64,000 nucleotides of DNA from Shinella sp. H4-D48 (lineage in GTDB: Bacteria > Pseudomonadota > Alphaproteobacteria > Rhizobiales > Rhizobiaceae), in NCBI RefSeq assembly GCF_022637395.1, contig NZ_CP093339.1:186001-250000 (forward strand). The letters are read 5' to 3'. Positions within the stretch are counted from its first letter, which is position 1; each line of letters opens with the position of its first letter. Shown one piece after another: positions 36,936 through 45,670 of the stretch. The position numbers and the translations under genes are program-made. The notes below the pieces were generated by a model that was given only the letters and a program-made list of their open reading frames with translations, made no database searches and was not told where the DNA came from.

Positions 36936-36960
36936 CAAGCCCGGTGCGCAACCGGGCTTG
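36936..36960 (-). other. Stem-loop after binding-protein gene (10-bp perfect stem)
   Basis: CAAGCCCGGT, loop GCGCA, ACCGGGCTTG, in the 63-base gap between the binding-protein stop and the PotB-like start. No T-run follows in the transcribed direction. Confidence 0.7.
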
Positions 36961-36977
36961 CTGGGCTGGCGATTGGC

Positions 36978-38048
36978 TCAGTTGCCGGAAAGAAGCGCGT
37001 TCCACTTCTCGGCAGCGAGATCGAAGTTCTTCACCCAGAACGGGATGTTCTGCTGATAACCCTGCGCATTGCGCTCAGGCGTCGAGGTGAGGAAGGCTGC
37101 CGTCGCCTCATCGACCTTCGGCCTCGCATCCATGTTGATCGGCGTATAGGAGGTTGTTTCCGTGAGCACGGCTTGCGCATTCGCACCGAGATACGCGTTG
37201 ATAAGCGCATAGGCCGCATCGGTGTCCTTGACGCCAACAGGAATGGTCAGCTGGTCCATGACGACGAGCCAATCCTGCCATACCGGCGTATAGGCCGCGC
37301 CGTTCTTGACGGCGGTCATGGCACGGCCGGTCCACATCATGACCATGTCGGCTTCGCCGGATTCCGCAAGTTGCTGGCTCTCGGCACCGGTTTTCCAGTA
37401 GATGGTGTCGGGGCCAAGGTCGCGCAGTTTCTGGATGCCTTTTTCGATATCGTCTGATGTCATCGCCTTCGGATCGCCGCCCGTCGCCTTGAAGGCCTGC
37501 TCGATCAGACCGCCGGTAGGGTCGCCTGAGCCGTCGATGGCGCGAACGCCCGGGAATTTCTCCGTGTCAAAGAAATCTGCCCAGCTTTTCGGCGGGTTAT
37601 CCTTGTAAGTCTCGTTCTTGTACATCAGGACGACGCCATAGTTCATCGCCGGAACCGAGCATTCGCCAACCTGGCCGGGCGGGATTTTGGAGACGTCGAG
37701 CTTGGAGAGATCGAGCTTCTGGAAAAGCGTGCCGCAATGGACATAGGGCGGAAGGTCGGCGGTATCGACGACATCCCAGGTGACGTTGCCCGCATCGACC
37801 TGAGCCTTCAGCTTGGCGATTTCGGTCGGGCCGTCGTTCAGGAGCGTTACACCGGATTTGTCGACGAATTCCTTCAGGGCAGCGACCTGACCATCCTGAT
37901 AGATGCCACCGTAGGAAACGAAGGTCAGCGTCTTGCCCTTGAGCGATCCTTCCTTCACCTCGCCGGCGACCGGCTTGTCCTGTGCCCATACCGGCAACGC
38001 CAGGGCGCACGTCATCGTTAGGGCCACAGCCCTCGCAAATTTCTTCAT
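36978..38048 (-). CDS. Polyamine-type ABC transporter periplasmic binding protein (PotD/SBP_bac_8 family), second system
   Basis: The product has 356 residues with a Sec signal peptide (MKKFARAV start, cleavage after VWA, before QDKP). The segments LTFVSYGGIYQDGQ and WDVVDTADLPPYVHCG are typical of the putrescine/spermidine/opine binding group. It follows the PuuR-like regulator by 45 bases and is the first transport gene of its operon. The ligand is probably a polyamine or related amine, by context. Confidence 0.92.
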   Translation of the reverse strand: MKKFARAVALTMTCALALPVWAQDKPVAGEVKEGSLKGKTLTFVSYGGIYQDGQVAALKEFVDKSGVTLLNDGPTEIAKLKAQVDAGNVTWDVVDTADLPPYVHCGTLFQKLDLSKLDVSKIPPGQVGECSVPAMNYGVVLMYKNETYKDNPPKSWADFFDTEKFPGVRAIDGSGDPTGGLIEQAFKATGGDPKAMTSDDIEKGIQKLRDLGPDTIYWKTGAESQQLAESGEADMVMMWTGRAMTAVKNGAAYTPVWQDWLVVMDQLTIPVGVKDTDAAYALINAYLGANAQAVLTETTSYTPINMDARPKVDEATAAFLTSTPERNAQGYQQNIPFWVKNFDLAAEKWNALLSGN

Positions 38049-38093
38049 GTTGATACTCCCAGTAGCGCTCGCGTTACGTTGTTCCTGCCGGGG

Positions 38094-38711
38094 CTACGAG
38101 CCGGGCCGGGGCAGGTATTGGTCCAGATCATCCGCGACGCTGGTGGGCGGCGCGATCATCCAGATGACTTCAGCGGTTTCCGTGCCGATATTGACGGTCT
38201 TGTGCGGAACCGAGCTTGGATATTCGATGCTGTCACCGGATGATAGTACATGACGCTCCTCGCCGAGGGTCAGCTCCACCTCGCCGCGCATGACAAAGAA
38301 GAGTTCCTGCGAATCCCCGTGGCTATAGGGCTTCTCACCCGTCGAGCCGCCCGGATCGAACTCGCCGATATAGACTTCCATGTCGCGGATCGGACGCCGG
38401 GACAGGAGCATCTTGCGATAACCCTCCGCCGGCGGCAGGGCCGGACGCTCCGCCTTTCGCAGCACGCGACCGACAGCGGGTGAGCCGTCATCGAAAAGGT
38501 CCGTCAGGCTGATGCCGAGCGCACCGGCAATGCGCATCAGCGTACTGATATTGACGCCGCTCAGGCCGCGCTCGAGCTGGCTGAGAAAACTCGCAGTCGT
38601 TCCCGTTGCATCTCCCAGCGCCCGCAGCGACATGCGCCTGGCGGTGCGGAAGGCCTTGACCTTCTCGCCGATGCCAGACTGGTTGTCAGCGGTTACGGAA
38701 ATCTCGTTCAC
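38094..38711 (-). CDS. XRE-type helix-turn-helix regulator with cupin domain (PuuR-like)
   Basis: The product has 205 residues from GTG 38711, which has AAGGGTGAGG just upstream; GTG 38726 would add five residues but has no SD. The HTH lies at ~12-65 (SLRALGDATGTTASFLSQLE), and a C-terminal cupin at ~115-190 (YSHGDSQELFFVMRGEVEL, SGDSIEYPSSVPHKTVN) probably senses the ligand. PuuR in enterobacteria represses polyamine catabolic genes. Here it heads the operon of the second polyamine-type system and sits directly behind a perfect 17-bp inverted repeat, so autoregulation is likely. Confidence 0.92.
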   Translation of the reverse strand: MNEISVTADNQSGIGEKVKAFRTARRMSLRALGDATGTTASFLSQLERGLSGVNISTLMRIAGALGISLTDLFDDGSPAVGRVLRKAERPALPPAEGYRKMLLSRRPIRDMEVYIGEFDPGGSTGEKPYSHGDSQELFFVMRGEVELTLGEERHVLSSGDSIEYPSSVPHKTVNIGTETAEVIWMIAPPTSVADDLDQYLPRPGS

Positions 38712-38713
38712 GA

Positions 38714-38754
38714 CCTCACCCTTCACTTAACGCCATATTAAGTGAAGGGTGAGG
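38714..38754 (-). promoter_or_regulatory. Perfect 17-bp inverted repeat covering the ribosome-binding site of the PuuR-like gene
   Basis: CCTCACCCTTCACTTAA (38714-38730) and TTAAGTGAAGGGTGAGG (38738-38754) flank a 7-base spacer. On the mRNA the proximal arm holds AAGGGTGAGG, the likely SD for GTG 38711, and ends two bases before it. It can serve as a DNA operator for the XRE protein, as an RNA hairpin that hides the SD, or both. The exact length argues against chance. Confidence 0.7.
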
Positions 38755-38969
38755 ATTAGCAATATCGAAATACACGAATCGATTTTTTAATTTGGATGAC
38801 AAGCCTCCGGCCGCACAATGCTCGTCAAGCAATCCGCCATCTGTGGGAAAAATTCAAATATCTTCAATGATTTAGTGCCGTGGAGATGTGCTGATGCTGA
38901 GTGCGGCTAAAGCTCGTATCGAGCCGCGATCGATTAACAAATGTCAGACAGGCGTTCCGCGCGCCGCTG

Positions 38970-39872
38970 CTATTCCCGGGAACTTGCAAACTCACGCGCG
39001 GCCTGGATGAACGCGGTGAATGCGGCAGATGGGTTCTTCCGGCCAGGATAGTAAAGTGCCAGCGGCGCCAGATTGGGGGTCCAGTCTTTGAGAACCCGGA
39101 CAAGCCTCCCAGCTGCAATGTCATCGCGCACGTCCGCTTCCATGACATAGCCGAGACCGATGCCGTTCTGCGCGGCGATCCGGACAAGGCTCGGCTCATC
39201 AAGGGTGATGGCGCCCTGGACGTTGATTTGCAGCGGGGTTCCGTCCTTCTCAAATCGCCAAGGGAACAGGGCGTTGTTGGGAAGGCGCGCGCGGATGCAC
39301 CTGAACCGATAAAGATCGTCGGGTACGGCCGGTTCGCCGTGGATGCGCACAAAATCGGGTGAAGCGACGACCGCATTTTCACGCGGCAGCCCGAGCGATA
39401 CGGCGATCATGTCGGTGGGCACGAGATCCGCGGGCCTGAGCCCCATGTCAAAGCCGCCAGCGATGACGTCGACCAGTCGTCCCTCCGTAACCAGATCGAT
39501 GTGTACGTGCGGATAACGCTGTAGAAACGACAGGATGAGCGGCGCCATCACCTCACGGGCCGCCGATGCAAAGGCGTTGATGCGCAAAGTGCCTGATGGC
39601 GTTTCCTGAAGCGATTGTACGGCTAGCATGGCGTCGTGGATATCCGTCATTGCCGGCCCAACCCTTTCGACGAAGGTCTTGCCGGCATCGGTGAGCGACA
39701 CGCTTCGCGTCGTGCGGTTGAACAGACGGACGCCCAGGCGCTGTTCGAGCTTGGCGACAGCATTGCTCAAGGCCGTCGTGGACATGCCGAGATCCAGCGC
39801 GGCCGCACGGAAAGATCCGTGCCGTGCGATGCTGAGAACGGCGTCCAGGTCGGAGAGGATGTCCCGCGTCAT
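38970..39872 (-). CDS. LysR-family transcriptional regulator
   Basis: The product has 300 residues from ATG 39872; the longer open frame runs through the divergent promoter and NTF2-like gene. The HTH at residues ~18-60 reads [20 protein letters not shown], then [17 protein letters not shown], followed by a LysR substrate-binding domain. It faces the NTF2-like and SDR genes at 39990 and 40319 and probably controls them. About 215 bases without a gene separate it from the PuuR-like leader; I saw nothing further there. Confidence 0.93.
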   Translation of the reverse strand: MTRDILSDLDAVLSIARHGSFRAAALDLGMSTTALSNAVAKLEQRLGVRLFNRTTRSVSLTDAGKTFVERVGPAMTDIHDAMLAVQSLQETPSGTLRINAFASAAREVMAPLILSFLQRYPHVHIDLVTEGRLVDVIAGGFDMGLRPADLVPTDMIAVSLGLPRENAVVASPDFVRIHGEPAVPDDLYRFRCIRARLPNNALFPWRFEKDGTPLQINVQGAITLDEPSLVRIAAQNGIGLGYVMEADVRDDIAAGRLVRVLKDWTPNLAPLALYYPGRKNPSAAFTAFIQAAREFASSRE

Positions 39873-39989
39873 TATCCCTCTTTTCGCAATTCCTCGTTCC
39901 TGTTTGTCCCAGTTATCGCAGCGTTCGTCCAGGCATAGATTATTGCGTGCCGGCCCAAAGAGAAGCCTGGCCCTACCTGGAGACGTGAA

Positions 39990-40322
39990 ATGACAATCAA
40001 AATGCCCGAAAGCATCGCGGCCTTTTTCATCGCCGACCGTGACGGCGGCCCTGACGAACTCGCTGCCGGTTTCACGGAAAACGCAATCGTCAAGGACGCT
40101 GGCGAGACCCTCGTCGGTCATGAAGCCATCCGCCAGTGGAAGGTCGATTACACCCGGAAATACGGTCCCACCACAACGGATCCCTTCTTCATTGTCACCG
40201 AGGACGGCAGAACGCAGGTGACGGCGCATGTCGCCGGCGACTTCCCCGGCAGCCCGGTCGATCTGCGCTACTTCTTCGTCATCGCCGGCGACAGGATCGC
40301 CGAACTGGAGATCACGATATGA
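39990..40322 (+). CDS. NTF2-like/SnoaL-fold small protein
   Basis: The product has 110 residues. [29 protein letters not shown] and a [11 protein letters not shown] core form the pattern of the NTF2/SnoaL superfamily, whose members are isomerases, hydrolases or small-ligand binders. The next gene starts within its stop codon (ATGA), so the two proteins are probably made in equal amounts and may act on the same compound. Function is otherwise unknown. Confidence 0.87.
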   Translation: MTIKMPESIAAFFIADRDGGPDELAAGFTENAIVKDAGETLVGHEAIRQWKVDYTRKYGPTTTDPFFIVTEDGRTQVTAHVAGDFPGSPVDLRYFFVIAGDRIAELEITI

Positions 40323-41098
40323 CCGCTTTTCTCACATTGCAGGGCCGTCGAGCCCTGATTACGGGCGGTACCTCGGGCGCCGGCGCCGCGACGGTTGCGC
40401 TCTTCCGGGAGCTCGGAGCACGCGTGTTGACGACGGCGCGCGCCAAACCGGCCAACTTTTCCGGTGCCGCTTTCGTTGCAGCGGACCTGACCACCAAAGA
40501 AGGGGTTCAGGCCGTCGTCGATGCGGTTCATCGGGAGCTCGGCGGGATCGATATCCTTGTGAACGTTCTGGGTGGCTCATCTGCCCCTTCGGGTGGCTTT
40601 GCTGCGCTCGACGACGTTGAATGGGACAAGGAGTTCGATCTGAACTTCTTTCCAGCAGTGAGGCTTGATCGGGCCTTGATCCCTGGAATGATCGCTCAGG
40701 GCAGCGGTGTCGTCATTCATGTGACATCGATCCAGAACCGCCTGCCATTACCCGAAGCGACGACGGCCTATGCATCTGCAAAGGCGGCGCTCAACACCTA
40801 CAGCAAGGGCCTCTCCAAGGAAGTCTCGCGTAAGGGCGTGCGCGTCGTCCGGGTTTCGCCCGGCTGGATCGCCAGTCCTGATGCCAACGGTCTTGCCCTT
40901 CGAATAGCCGACGAAGCCGGCATCGGCTACGACGAAGCGGTGCAGGTGATCATGAATTCGCTCGGTGGCATCCCGCTGGGCCGGCCGGCCGAGCCGAGAG
41001 AGGTCGCAGACCTCATAGCTTTCCTGGCTTCGGACCGGGCGACGTCCATTACCGGTACAGAGCATGTGATCGACGGCGGCACCATCCCGACCATCTAA
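40319..41098 (+). CDS. Short-chain dehydrogenase/reductase (SDR)
   Basis: The product has 259 residues from ATG 40319, overlapping the NTF2-like stop. Glycine motif [19 protein letters not shown] in the NNAG position, Ser in HVTSIQN and Tyr-Lys in YASAK are conserved. It is probably NADP-dependent. The LysR gene lies divergent from this pair, a common arrangement for LysR-controlled SDR genes. Confidence 0.9.
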   Translation: MTAFLTLQGRRALITGGTSGAGAATVALFRELGARVLTTARAKPANFSGAAFVAADLTTKEGVQAVVDAVHRELGGIDILVNVLGGSSAPSGGFAALDDVEWDKEFDLNFFPAVRLDRALIPGMIAQGSGVVIHVTSIQNRLPLPEATTAYASAKAALNTYSKGLSKEVSRKGVRVVRVSPGWIASPDANGLALRIADEAGIGYDEAVQVIMNSLGGIPLGRPAEPREVADLIAFLASDRATSITGTEHVIDGGTIPTI

Positions 41099-41103
41099 AT
41101 ATC

Positions 41104-41126
41104 GATGCGCGCCCACGGTGCGCATC
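41104..41126. terminator. Weak inverted repeat between convergent genes
   Basis: GATGCGC at 41104-41110 and GCGCATC at 41120-41126, just behind the SDR stop, in the 155-base gap to the binding-protein gene. The stem is only 7 bp and there is no T-run, so this is a weak candidate. Confidence 0.3.
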
Positions 41127-41253
41127 TGTCCGATCAAAAGGTTCAAGGGTTTTGGCAGCGCTGGACGCGAATTGTCCATGCAGGGCGACGGGAACCCCTT
41201 CAGCGTCTTTCTTCGCACAACGGTGATTAGGGCTGGTTCTCTCGACCGGTTTC

Positions 41254-42843
41254 TTAGGAAACCACCCAGCATTTTGTCAGTGCATGCCCGCCCATGAGCT
41301 CGCCGTTCGGATCATCGATCCAGCCGCCGACACGTGGGGTCGTCGCATCGATATAGTTATTGAACATGGGAACGATCACGCCCCCCTGGTCACGCAGGAT
41401 CACGGCCGCCTGGCGGTATAGAGCCTTGCGCTTGTCGGCATCGAGTTCGGCGCGTGCGCCGATGATCAGCTTGTCGAAATCGTCGCGGAAGAACCGGGTG
41501 TCGTTCCACTCCGCGCCGGAGAGATAGGCGAGGGAATAGACCTGATCCTGCGTCGGGCGTCCGGTCCAGTACGACATCGAAAACGGCTGCTTGTTCCACA
41601 CGTCCGACCAGTACCCGTCGCCCGGCTCGCGCTTGATCTCAAGCGTGATGCCGCATTTTGCTGCACTTTGTTGAAAGAGCTGGGCGGCATCCACCGCACC
41701 TGGAAAGGCGACCTCCGACGTGCGCAAAAGTATCGAGCCGTTGTGGCCGGACTTCTTGAAGTGCTCAGCGGCCTTTTCGGGGTCGAACACCCTCTGTTCG
41801 ATATCGTCGTCGAACAGCGGGTAGCCTTTTATCATCGGTGTGTCGTTGCCGACCGTGCCGTAGCCACCCAGGATCTTCTCGACCATCTCCTCGCGGTCGA
41901 CGGCATATTTCAACGCCATCCGCAGATCGTTGTTGTTGAAGGGGGCGGTGTCGCAATGGGCAATCATTACGTAATGACCCTTGCCCGGCACGTTGCGGAT
42001 CGTGACGCCCGGAACGCGTTTCACGAGTTCCACGATCTTGGGCTCGACCCGGTTGATCATGTCGATCTGGCCGCCGTGCAGGGCGGCCGTACGCGCGGTG
42101 GAATCGTTCATCACGATGATCTCGATGCCGTCGGCGTGGCCGCGCAGATCGCTGCCCCAGTAGCCTTCGTGCTTCTCACCGACATGGCGAACACCCGGCT
42201 CGTTGACGACGATCTTGTAGGGGCCGGTGCCGATCGCTGCGGTCGGATCATCCTTGCCGCCGTTCGGCTGGATCATCAGATGGTAATCACCGACCACATA
42301 GGGCAGGTCGGCATTGGGCTCTTTCAGTGTGATGACGACGTTCCGGCCATCGGCTTTGACCGTCTCGAATGCGGAAACAAAGGGAAGCGCTGCCGATTTG
42401 GAATTCTTGTCCGCATGGCGCTCGAAAGTCGCGACGATGTCCTCGGGCGTTACGACCTTGCCATTGTGGAAGGTGACGTCCTGACGGATTTTGAACGTCC
42501 ACGTCTTGGCGTCGCGCGAGGCCTCATAGGCTTCCGCCAGGCGATATTCGATCTCGCCGGCCGGAGATATCTCGAGCAGCTGTTCGCCCCAACAGCGACC
42601 GAGCGTATAAGGTACCTGACTTGCCCATGTTGCGGGATCGAGGCTGTCGGTGGCTGCGCCGCCGACCATTCCAGCCCGCAACACGCCGCCCTTTGCTGGC
42701 GCCTGAGCGGCTGCAGCCCGCGCAAGCACCGTGTTCGCAGCAGCCGCAGAGAGGCCGAGTGCTGCGGCACGCCCCAGAAAATCCCGCCGGGTCAGCCGCC
42801 CGCCGATGACAAGCCGGCTGAGTTGATCGAGGTCTCTGGACAT
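41254..42843 (-). CDS. Orphan peptide/opine-type ABC binding protein (SBP_bac_5 family) with Tat signal
   Basis: The product has 529 residues from ATG 42843; ATG 42885 and 42906 would add basic leader residues. The twin-arginine signal TRRDFLGRAAALGLSAAAA indicates Tat export. The SBP_bac_5 domain follows, with TWTFKIRQDVTFHNGKVVTP, typical of peptide, nickel, glycoside or opine binding proteins (about 500 residues). No permease or ATPase of the Opp/Dpp family is near. It lies 133 bases behind the KdgF-like gene on the same strand and may be expressed with the uronate operon. The ligand is unknown. Confidence 0.9.
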   Translation of the reverse strand: MSRDLDQLSRLVIGGRLTRRDFLGRAAALGLSAAAANTVLARAAAAQAPAKGGVLRAGMVGGAATDSLDPATWASQVPYTLGRCWGEQLLEISPAGEIEYRLAEAYEASRDAKTWTFKIRQDVTFHNGKVVTPEDIVATFERHADKNSKSAALPFVSAFETVKADGRNVVITLKEPNADLPYVVGDYHLMIQPNGGKDDPTAAIGTGPYKIVVNEPGVRHVGEKHEGYWGSDLRGHADGIEIIVMNDSTARTAALHGGQIDMINRVEPKIVELVKRVPGVTIRNVPGKGHYVMIAHCDTAPFNNNDLRMALKYAVDREEMVEKILGGYGTVGNDTPMIKGYPLFDDDIEQRVFDPEKAAEHFKKSGHNGSILLRTSEVAFPGAVDAAQLFQQSAAKCGITLEIKREPGDGYWSDVWNKQPFSMSYWTGRPTQDQVYSLAYLSGAEWNDTRFFRDDFDKLIIGARAELDADKRKALYRQAAVILRDQGGVIVPMFNNYIDATTPRVGGWIDDPNGELMGGHALTKCWVVS

Positions 42844-42976
42844 GCGCGCTTTCCTTCTGACTTGATCTCCTGGAGCATCTTGCATGCCAGCGGTGCTTTT
42901 TGCCAAGGGGGGCGGAGCGACTTTTCGAAACTGAAAATCCCCGCCGTTGCGGCTGCGGCCTTATCGGCGTCCGGCC

Positions 42977-43303
42977 TTAGAGGAAATCGTCTCGGCGTGG
43001 TGTGAATGTGTCGATCAGCAAGCCTGCCGTCAGTGCGACAACGCCGTGAACGAGGTTCGGCGCGACAATAAAGCTGCTGCCGGCGCCAAGCCGGGCAGTG
43101 ACACCATCCACCGTAACGTCGAATGTGCCTTCGGCAACATAGCTGACCTGCGTATGCGGATGCGAATGCAGTGCGCCGATGGCGCCCTCCTCGAAGCTGA
43201 AGGCAACGAGCATCATTTCCGGACGCTCGCTCAAGACGGCGCGGCGATTTCCGGGGGCGACTTCGGTCCAGACCGTGTTTTGGGGCAGGGAATAAAAGGA
43301 CAT
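42977..43303 (-). CDS. kdgF: Cupin protein, KdgF-like (unsaturated uronate linearisation)
   Basis: This 108-residue single cupin has the metal-binding pattern HSHPHTQVSYVAEGTFDV and, later, APNLVHGV. KdgF proteins convert 4,5-unsaturated galacturonate to the linear 5-keto-4-deoxyuronate. The gene follows kduD and kduI on the same strand, whose products use that compound next, so the KdgF role is supported mainly by context. Confidence 0.75.
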   Translation of the reverse strand: MSFYSLPQNTVWTEVAPGNRRAVLSERPEMMLVAFSFEEGAIGALHSHPHTQVSYVAEGTFDVTVDGVTARLGAGSSFIVAPNLVHGVVALTAGLLIDTFTPRRDDFL

Positions 43304-43312
43304 TTCAACCTC

Positions 43313-44068
43313 TCATCGGGCAAGCCATCCGCCATCGACCGGCAGGATGGCGCCATGCACGTAATCGGACGCGGCACTCGCAAGGAAAACCGCGGCACCG
43401 GCCATGTCTTCCGGCCGAGCCCAGCGACCGGCGGGAATGCGCTTCAGGATATCGGCGCTACGCTCGGCATCCGCACGCAGCGCTGTCGTGTTGTTGGTCT
43501 CGACATAACCGGGCGCGACGGCGTTCACATTGATGCCGCGCGCAGCCCATTCGTTCGCAAGAAGTTTGGTGATACCGGCAAGGCCGCTCTTTGCCGCGGT
43601 ATAGGACGGTACGCGAATGCCGCCCTGAAACGACAGCATCGAGGCGATGTTGATGATCTTTGCCTTGCGTTCTGCTGCAAACGCCGCCTTGGCAAAGGCC
43701 TGGCAAAGGAAGAAGACGGACTTGAGATTGGTGTCGAGCACGGCATCCCAATCCTCTTCCGTGAAATCCAGTGAATCCGCACGCCGGATGATGCCGGCGT
43801 TGTTGACCAGAATGTCGGGCGTGGCGCCGGCATCCAGCGCGGCGGTCATGACCCTGGCGGCACTGCCCGTTTGAGAAAGATCCGCGGACACGGCGGCAAA
43901 CATCCGCCCCGTCGCCTTCACTTGCATTTCGGTATCCGTCATGGCGGAGCGACCGACGCCGACGATATCCGCGCCGGCCTTCGCCAATCCAACTGCAATT
44001 GCCTGCCCGATGCCGGTATTGGCACCGGTGACGATGGCCCATCGGCCGGAGAGATCGAACGGGTTCAT
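43313..44068 (-). CDS. kduD: 2-dehydro-3-deoxy-D-gluconate 5-dehydrogenase (KduD, SDR family)
   Basis: The product has 251 residues. Glycine motif TGANTGIG, VNNAGI, Ser in NIASMLSFQGG and Tyr-Lys in YTAAK are present. MLSFQGGIRVPSYTAAKSG and the end PVDGGWLAR match KduD. It reduces 2,5-diketo-3-deoxygluconate to KDG with NAD(P)H. Its ATG overlaps the kduI stop by four bases, which supports the assignment. No KDG kinase or aldolase lies in this window. Confidence 0.9.
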   Translation of the reverse strand: MNPFDLSGRWAIVTGANTGIGQAIAVGLAKAGADIVGVGRSAMTDTEMQVKATGRMFAAVSADLSQTGSAARVMTAALDAGATPDILVNNAGIIRRADSLDFTEEDWDAVLDTNLKSVFFLCQAFAKAAFAAERKAKIINIASMLSFQGGIRVPSYTAAKSGLAGITKLLANEWAARGINVNAVAPGYVETNNTTALRADAERSADILKRIPAGRWARPEDMAGAAVFLASAASDYVHGAILPVDGGWLAR

Positions 44069-44907
44069 CGCAGTGATTCCATCGGTACCTTGTCCATGTC
44101 GGTAAAGCTTATATTATCGCCGGCCATGGCCCAGATGAAGGCGTAACGCCCGGTACCTGCGCCCGAGTGGATCGACCAGCCGGGCGAGAGCACCGCCTCG
44201 TGGTTCTTCAGAACGACATGACGTGTTTCGCCCGGTTCGCCCATGAAGTGAAAGATGCGCGTTGCCTCCTGCATGCCGAAATAGAGGTAGACCTCCATGC
44301 GCCGGTCATGCACGTGCGCCGGCATCGTGTTCCAAACCGAACCTGGCTCGAACGTGGTGAGCCCGACCACCAGCTGGCAGCTTTCGCAGACATCGGGATG
44401 AACATACTGGTTGATGGTGCGGTGGTTGGATTCCTCCGCCGAGCCCAGATGCACCTTCTTCGCCATGTCGCGCGTGATGAGTACGGTCGGGCAAGTGCGA
44501 TGGGCCGGTGCGCTCAGGACATAGAATAGCGCCGGCTCGGCCTCGTTATCGCTCGCAAAGCTAAGCGCGCCCGAGCCCTTGCCCACATAGATGGCTTCCT
44601 GGAAGCCGAGTCTATAGCCCTTGCCGCCGACGCTGACCGTTCCGGCACCACCAATATTGATGATAGCGGCCTCACGGCGCTCGAGGAACTGGTCCGTGCC
44701 GGTTTCGTCAACACGGTCGATCGTGAGTGTACCGCCGGTCGGCACCACGCCACCGACGATCATGCGGTCGAGATGGCTGTAGGTGAGATTGATCTTGCCG
44801 GGCTGGAACATCGCCTCGATGACGAAGCCATCGCGCAGGCCCTGGGTGTTGCGCCTTGCGGCGTCTTCAGGTCCGACGACCTGGCGAATGGATACGGAGA
44901 GTGTCAC
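44065..44907 (-). CDS. kduI: 5-dehydro-4-deoxy-D-glucuronate isomerase (KduI)
   Basis: The product has 280 residues from GTG 44907, with AAGAGG nine bases upstream, matching the usual ~278-residue KduI; the longer frame reaches into the ATPase gene. HRTINQYVHPDVCESCQLV and PAHVHDRRMEVYLYF are the KduI signatures, the latter holding His and Glu zinc ligands. It converts 5-keto-4-deoxyuronate to 2,5-diketo-3-deoxygluconate, the substrate of KduD. Confidence 0.93.
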   Translation of the reverse strand: MTLSVSIRQVVGPEDAARRNTQGLRDGFVIEAMFQPGKINLTYSHLDRMIVGGVVPTGGTLTIDRVDETGTDQFLERREAAIINIGGAGTVSVGGKGYRLGFQEAIYVGKGSGALSFASDNEAEPALFYVLSAPAHRTCPTVLITRDMAKKVHLGSAEESNHRTINQYVHPDVCESCQLVVGLTTFEPGSVWNTMPAHVHDRRMEVYLYFGMQEATRIFHFMGEPGETRHVVLKNHEAVLSPGWSIHSGAGTGRYAFIWAMAGDNISFTDMDKVPMESLR

Positions 44908-44938
44908 GGCATCTGCCTCTTTCTTTCGGTAATGGACA

Positions 44939-45670
44939 TCAGTTGAGCACGACATATTCGGTGAGCTGGTTGATCGTCGTGTCGGCCTTGGCGACATCGA
45001 AGACCTTGGTGCCGTGGCTCATGATCACGAACCGGTCGCAGACCTGATAGGCGTGGTAGATATTGTGTGTCACCAGCACGCTGGAAACGTTCTCTGCCTT
45101 CAGCTTCAGCACCTGGTTCAGCAGTGCTTCCGTCTCGCGCACCGAGAGTGCGGAGGTGGGCTCGTCAAGCAGCAGGATGCGCTTCTTGAAGTATACGGCG
45201 CGTGCGATGGCAACCGCCTGCTTCTGGCCGCCAGAGAGGTTGCCAACGAGCGTGTCCGGGCTGTCGATGCCCGAGATATGCACGGCATTCTGCAGGACCT
45301 CCATGGCGATCTGGCGCATTTCGGCCTGACGGAGGAAGCCGAAACGGTCGGTCAGTTCGCGGCCCATGAAGATGTTGCGCGTAATGGAGAGACTGTCGAC
45401 CAGGGCTGTGTGCTGGTAGATCGTCTCGATGCCGGCGTCCGCGGAATCCGACCTGCAGGTGAAGAGCGTCCTGGTGCCGTCGACGCTAAGATAGCCGTCC
45501 GTCGGTTTGTGGATGCCGGAAATGAGATTGACCGTGGTCGACTTGCCGGCGCCGTTGTCGCCGAGCAGGCCAACCACTTCCCCCTCGCCAATGTGGAAGC
45601 TGAGGTTGCGAAGCGCCGTCAGCGCGCCGAAACTCTTGGAGATATTGTGCAGTTCGAGAAGATTGGACAT
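44939..45670 (-). CDS. Sugar-type ABC transporter ATP-binding protein, single-domain (FrcA-like)
   Basis: The product has 243 residues from ATG 45670, overlapping the permease stop by one base. Walker A is GDNGAGKST, signature LSGGQKQAVA, Walker B ILLLDEPTSALS, switch His in VTHNIYHA. It contains only one nucleotide-binding domain, whereas RbsA/XylG-type CUT2 ATPases usually have two; FrcA of rhizobia is also single. The protein probably works as a homodimer. It lies between the permease and kduI genes. Confidence 0.92.
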   Translation of the reverse strand: MSNLLELHNISKSFGALTALRNLSFHIGEGEVVGLLGDNGAGKSTTVNLISGIHKPTDGYLSVDGTRTLFTCRSDSADAGIETIYQHTALVDSLSITRNIFMGRELTDRFGFLRQAEMRQIAMEVLQNAVHISGIDSPDTLVGNLSGGQKQAVAIARAVYFKKRILLLDEPTSALSVRETEALLNQVLKLKAENVSSVLVTHNIYHAYQVCDRFVIMSHGTKVFDVAKADTTINQLTEYVVLN

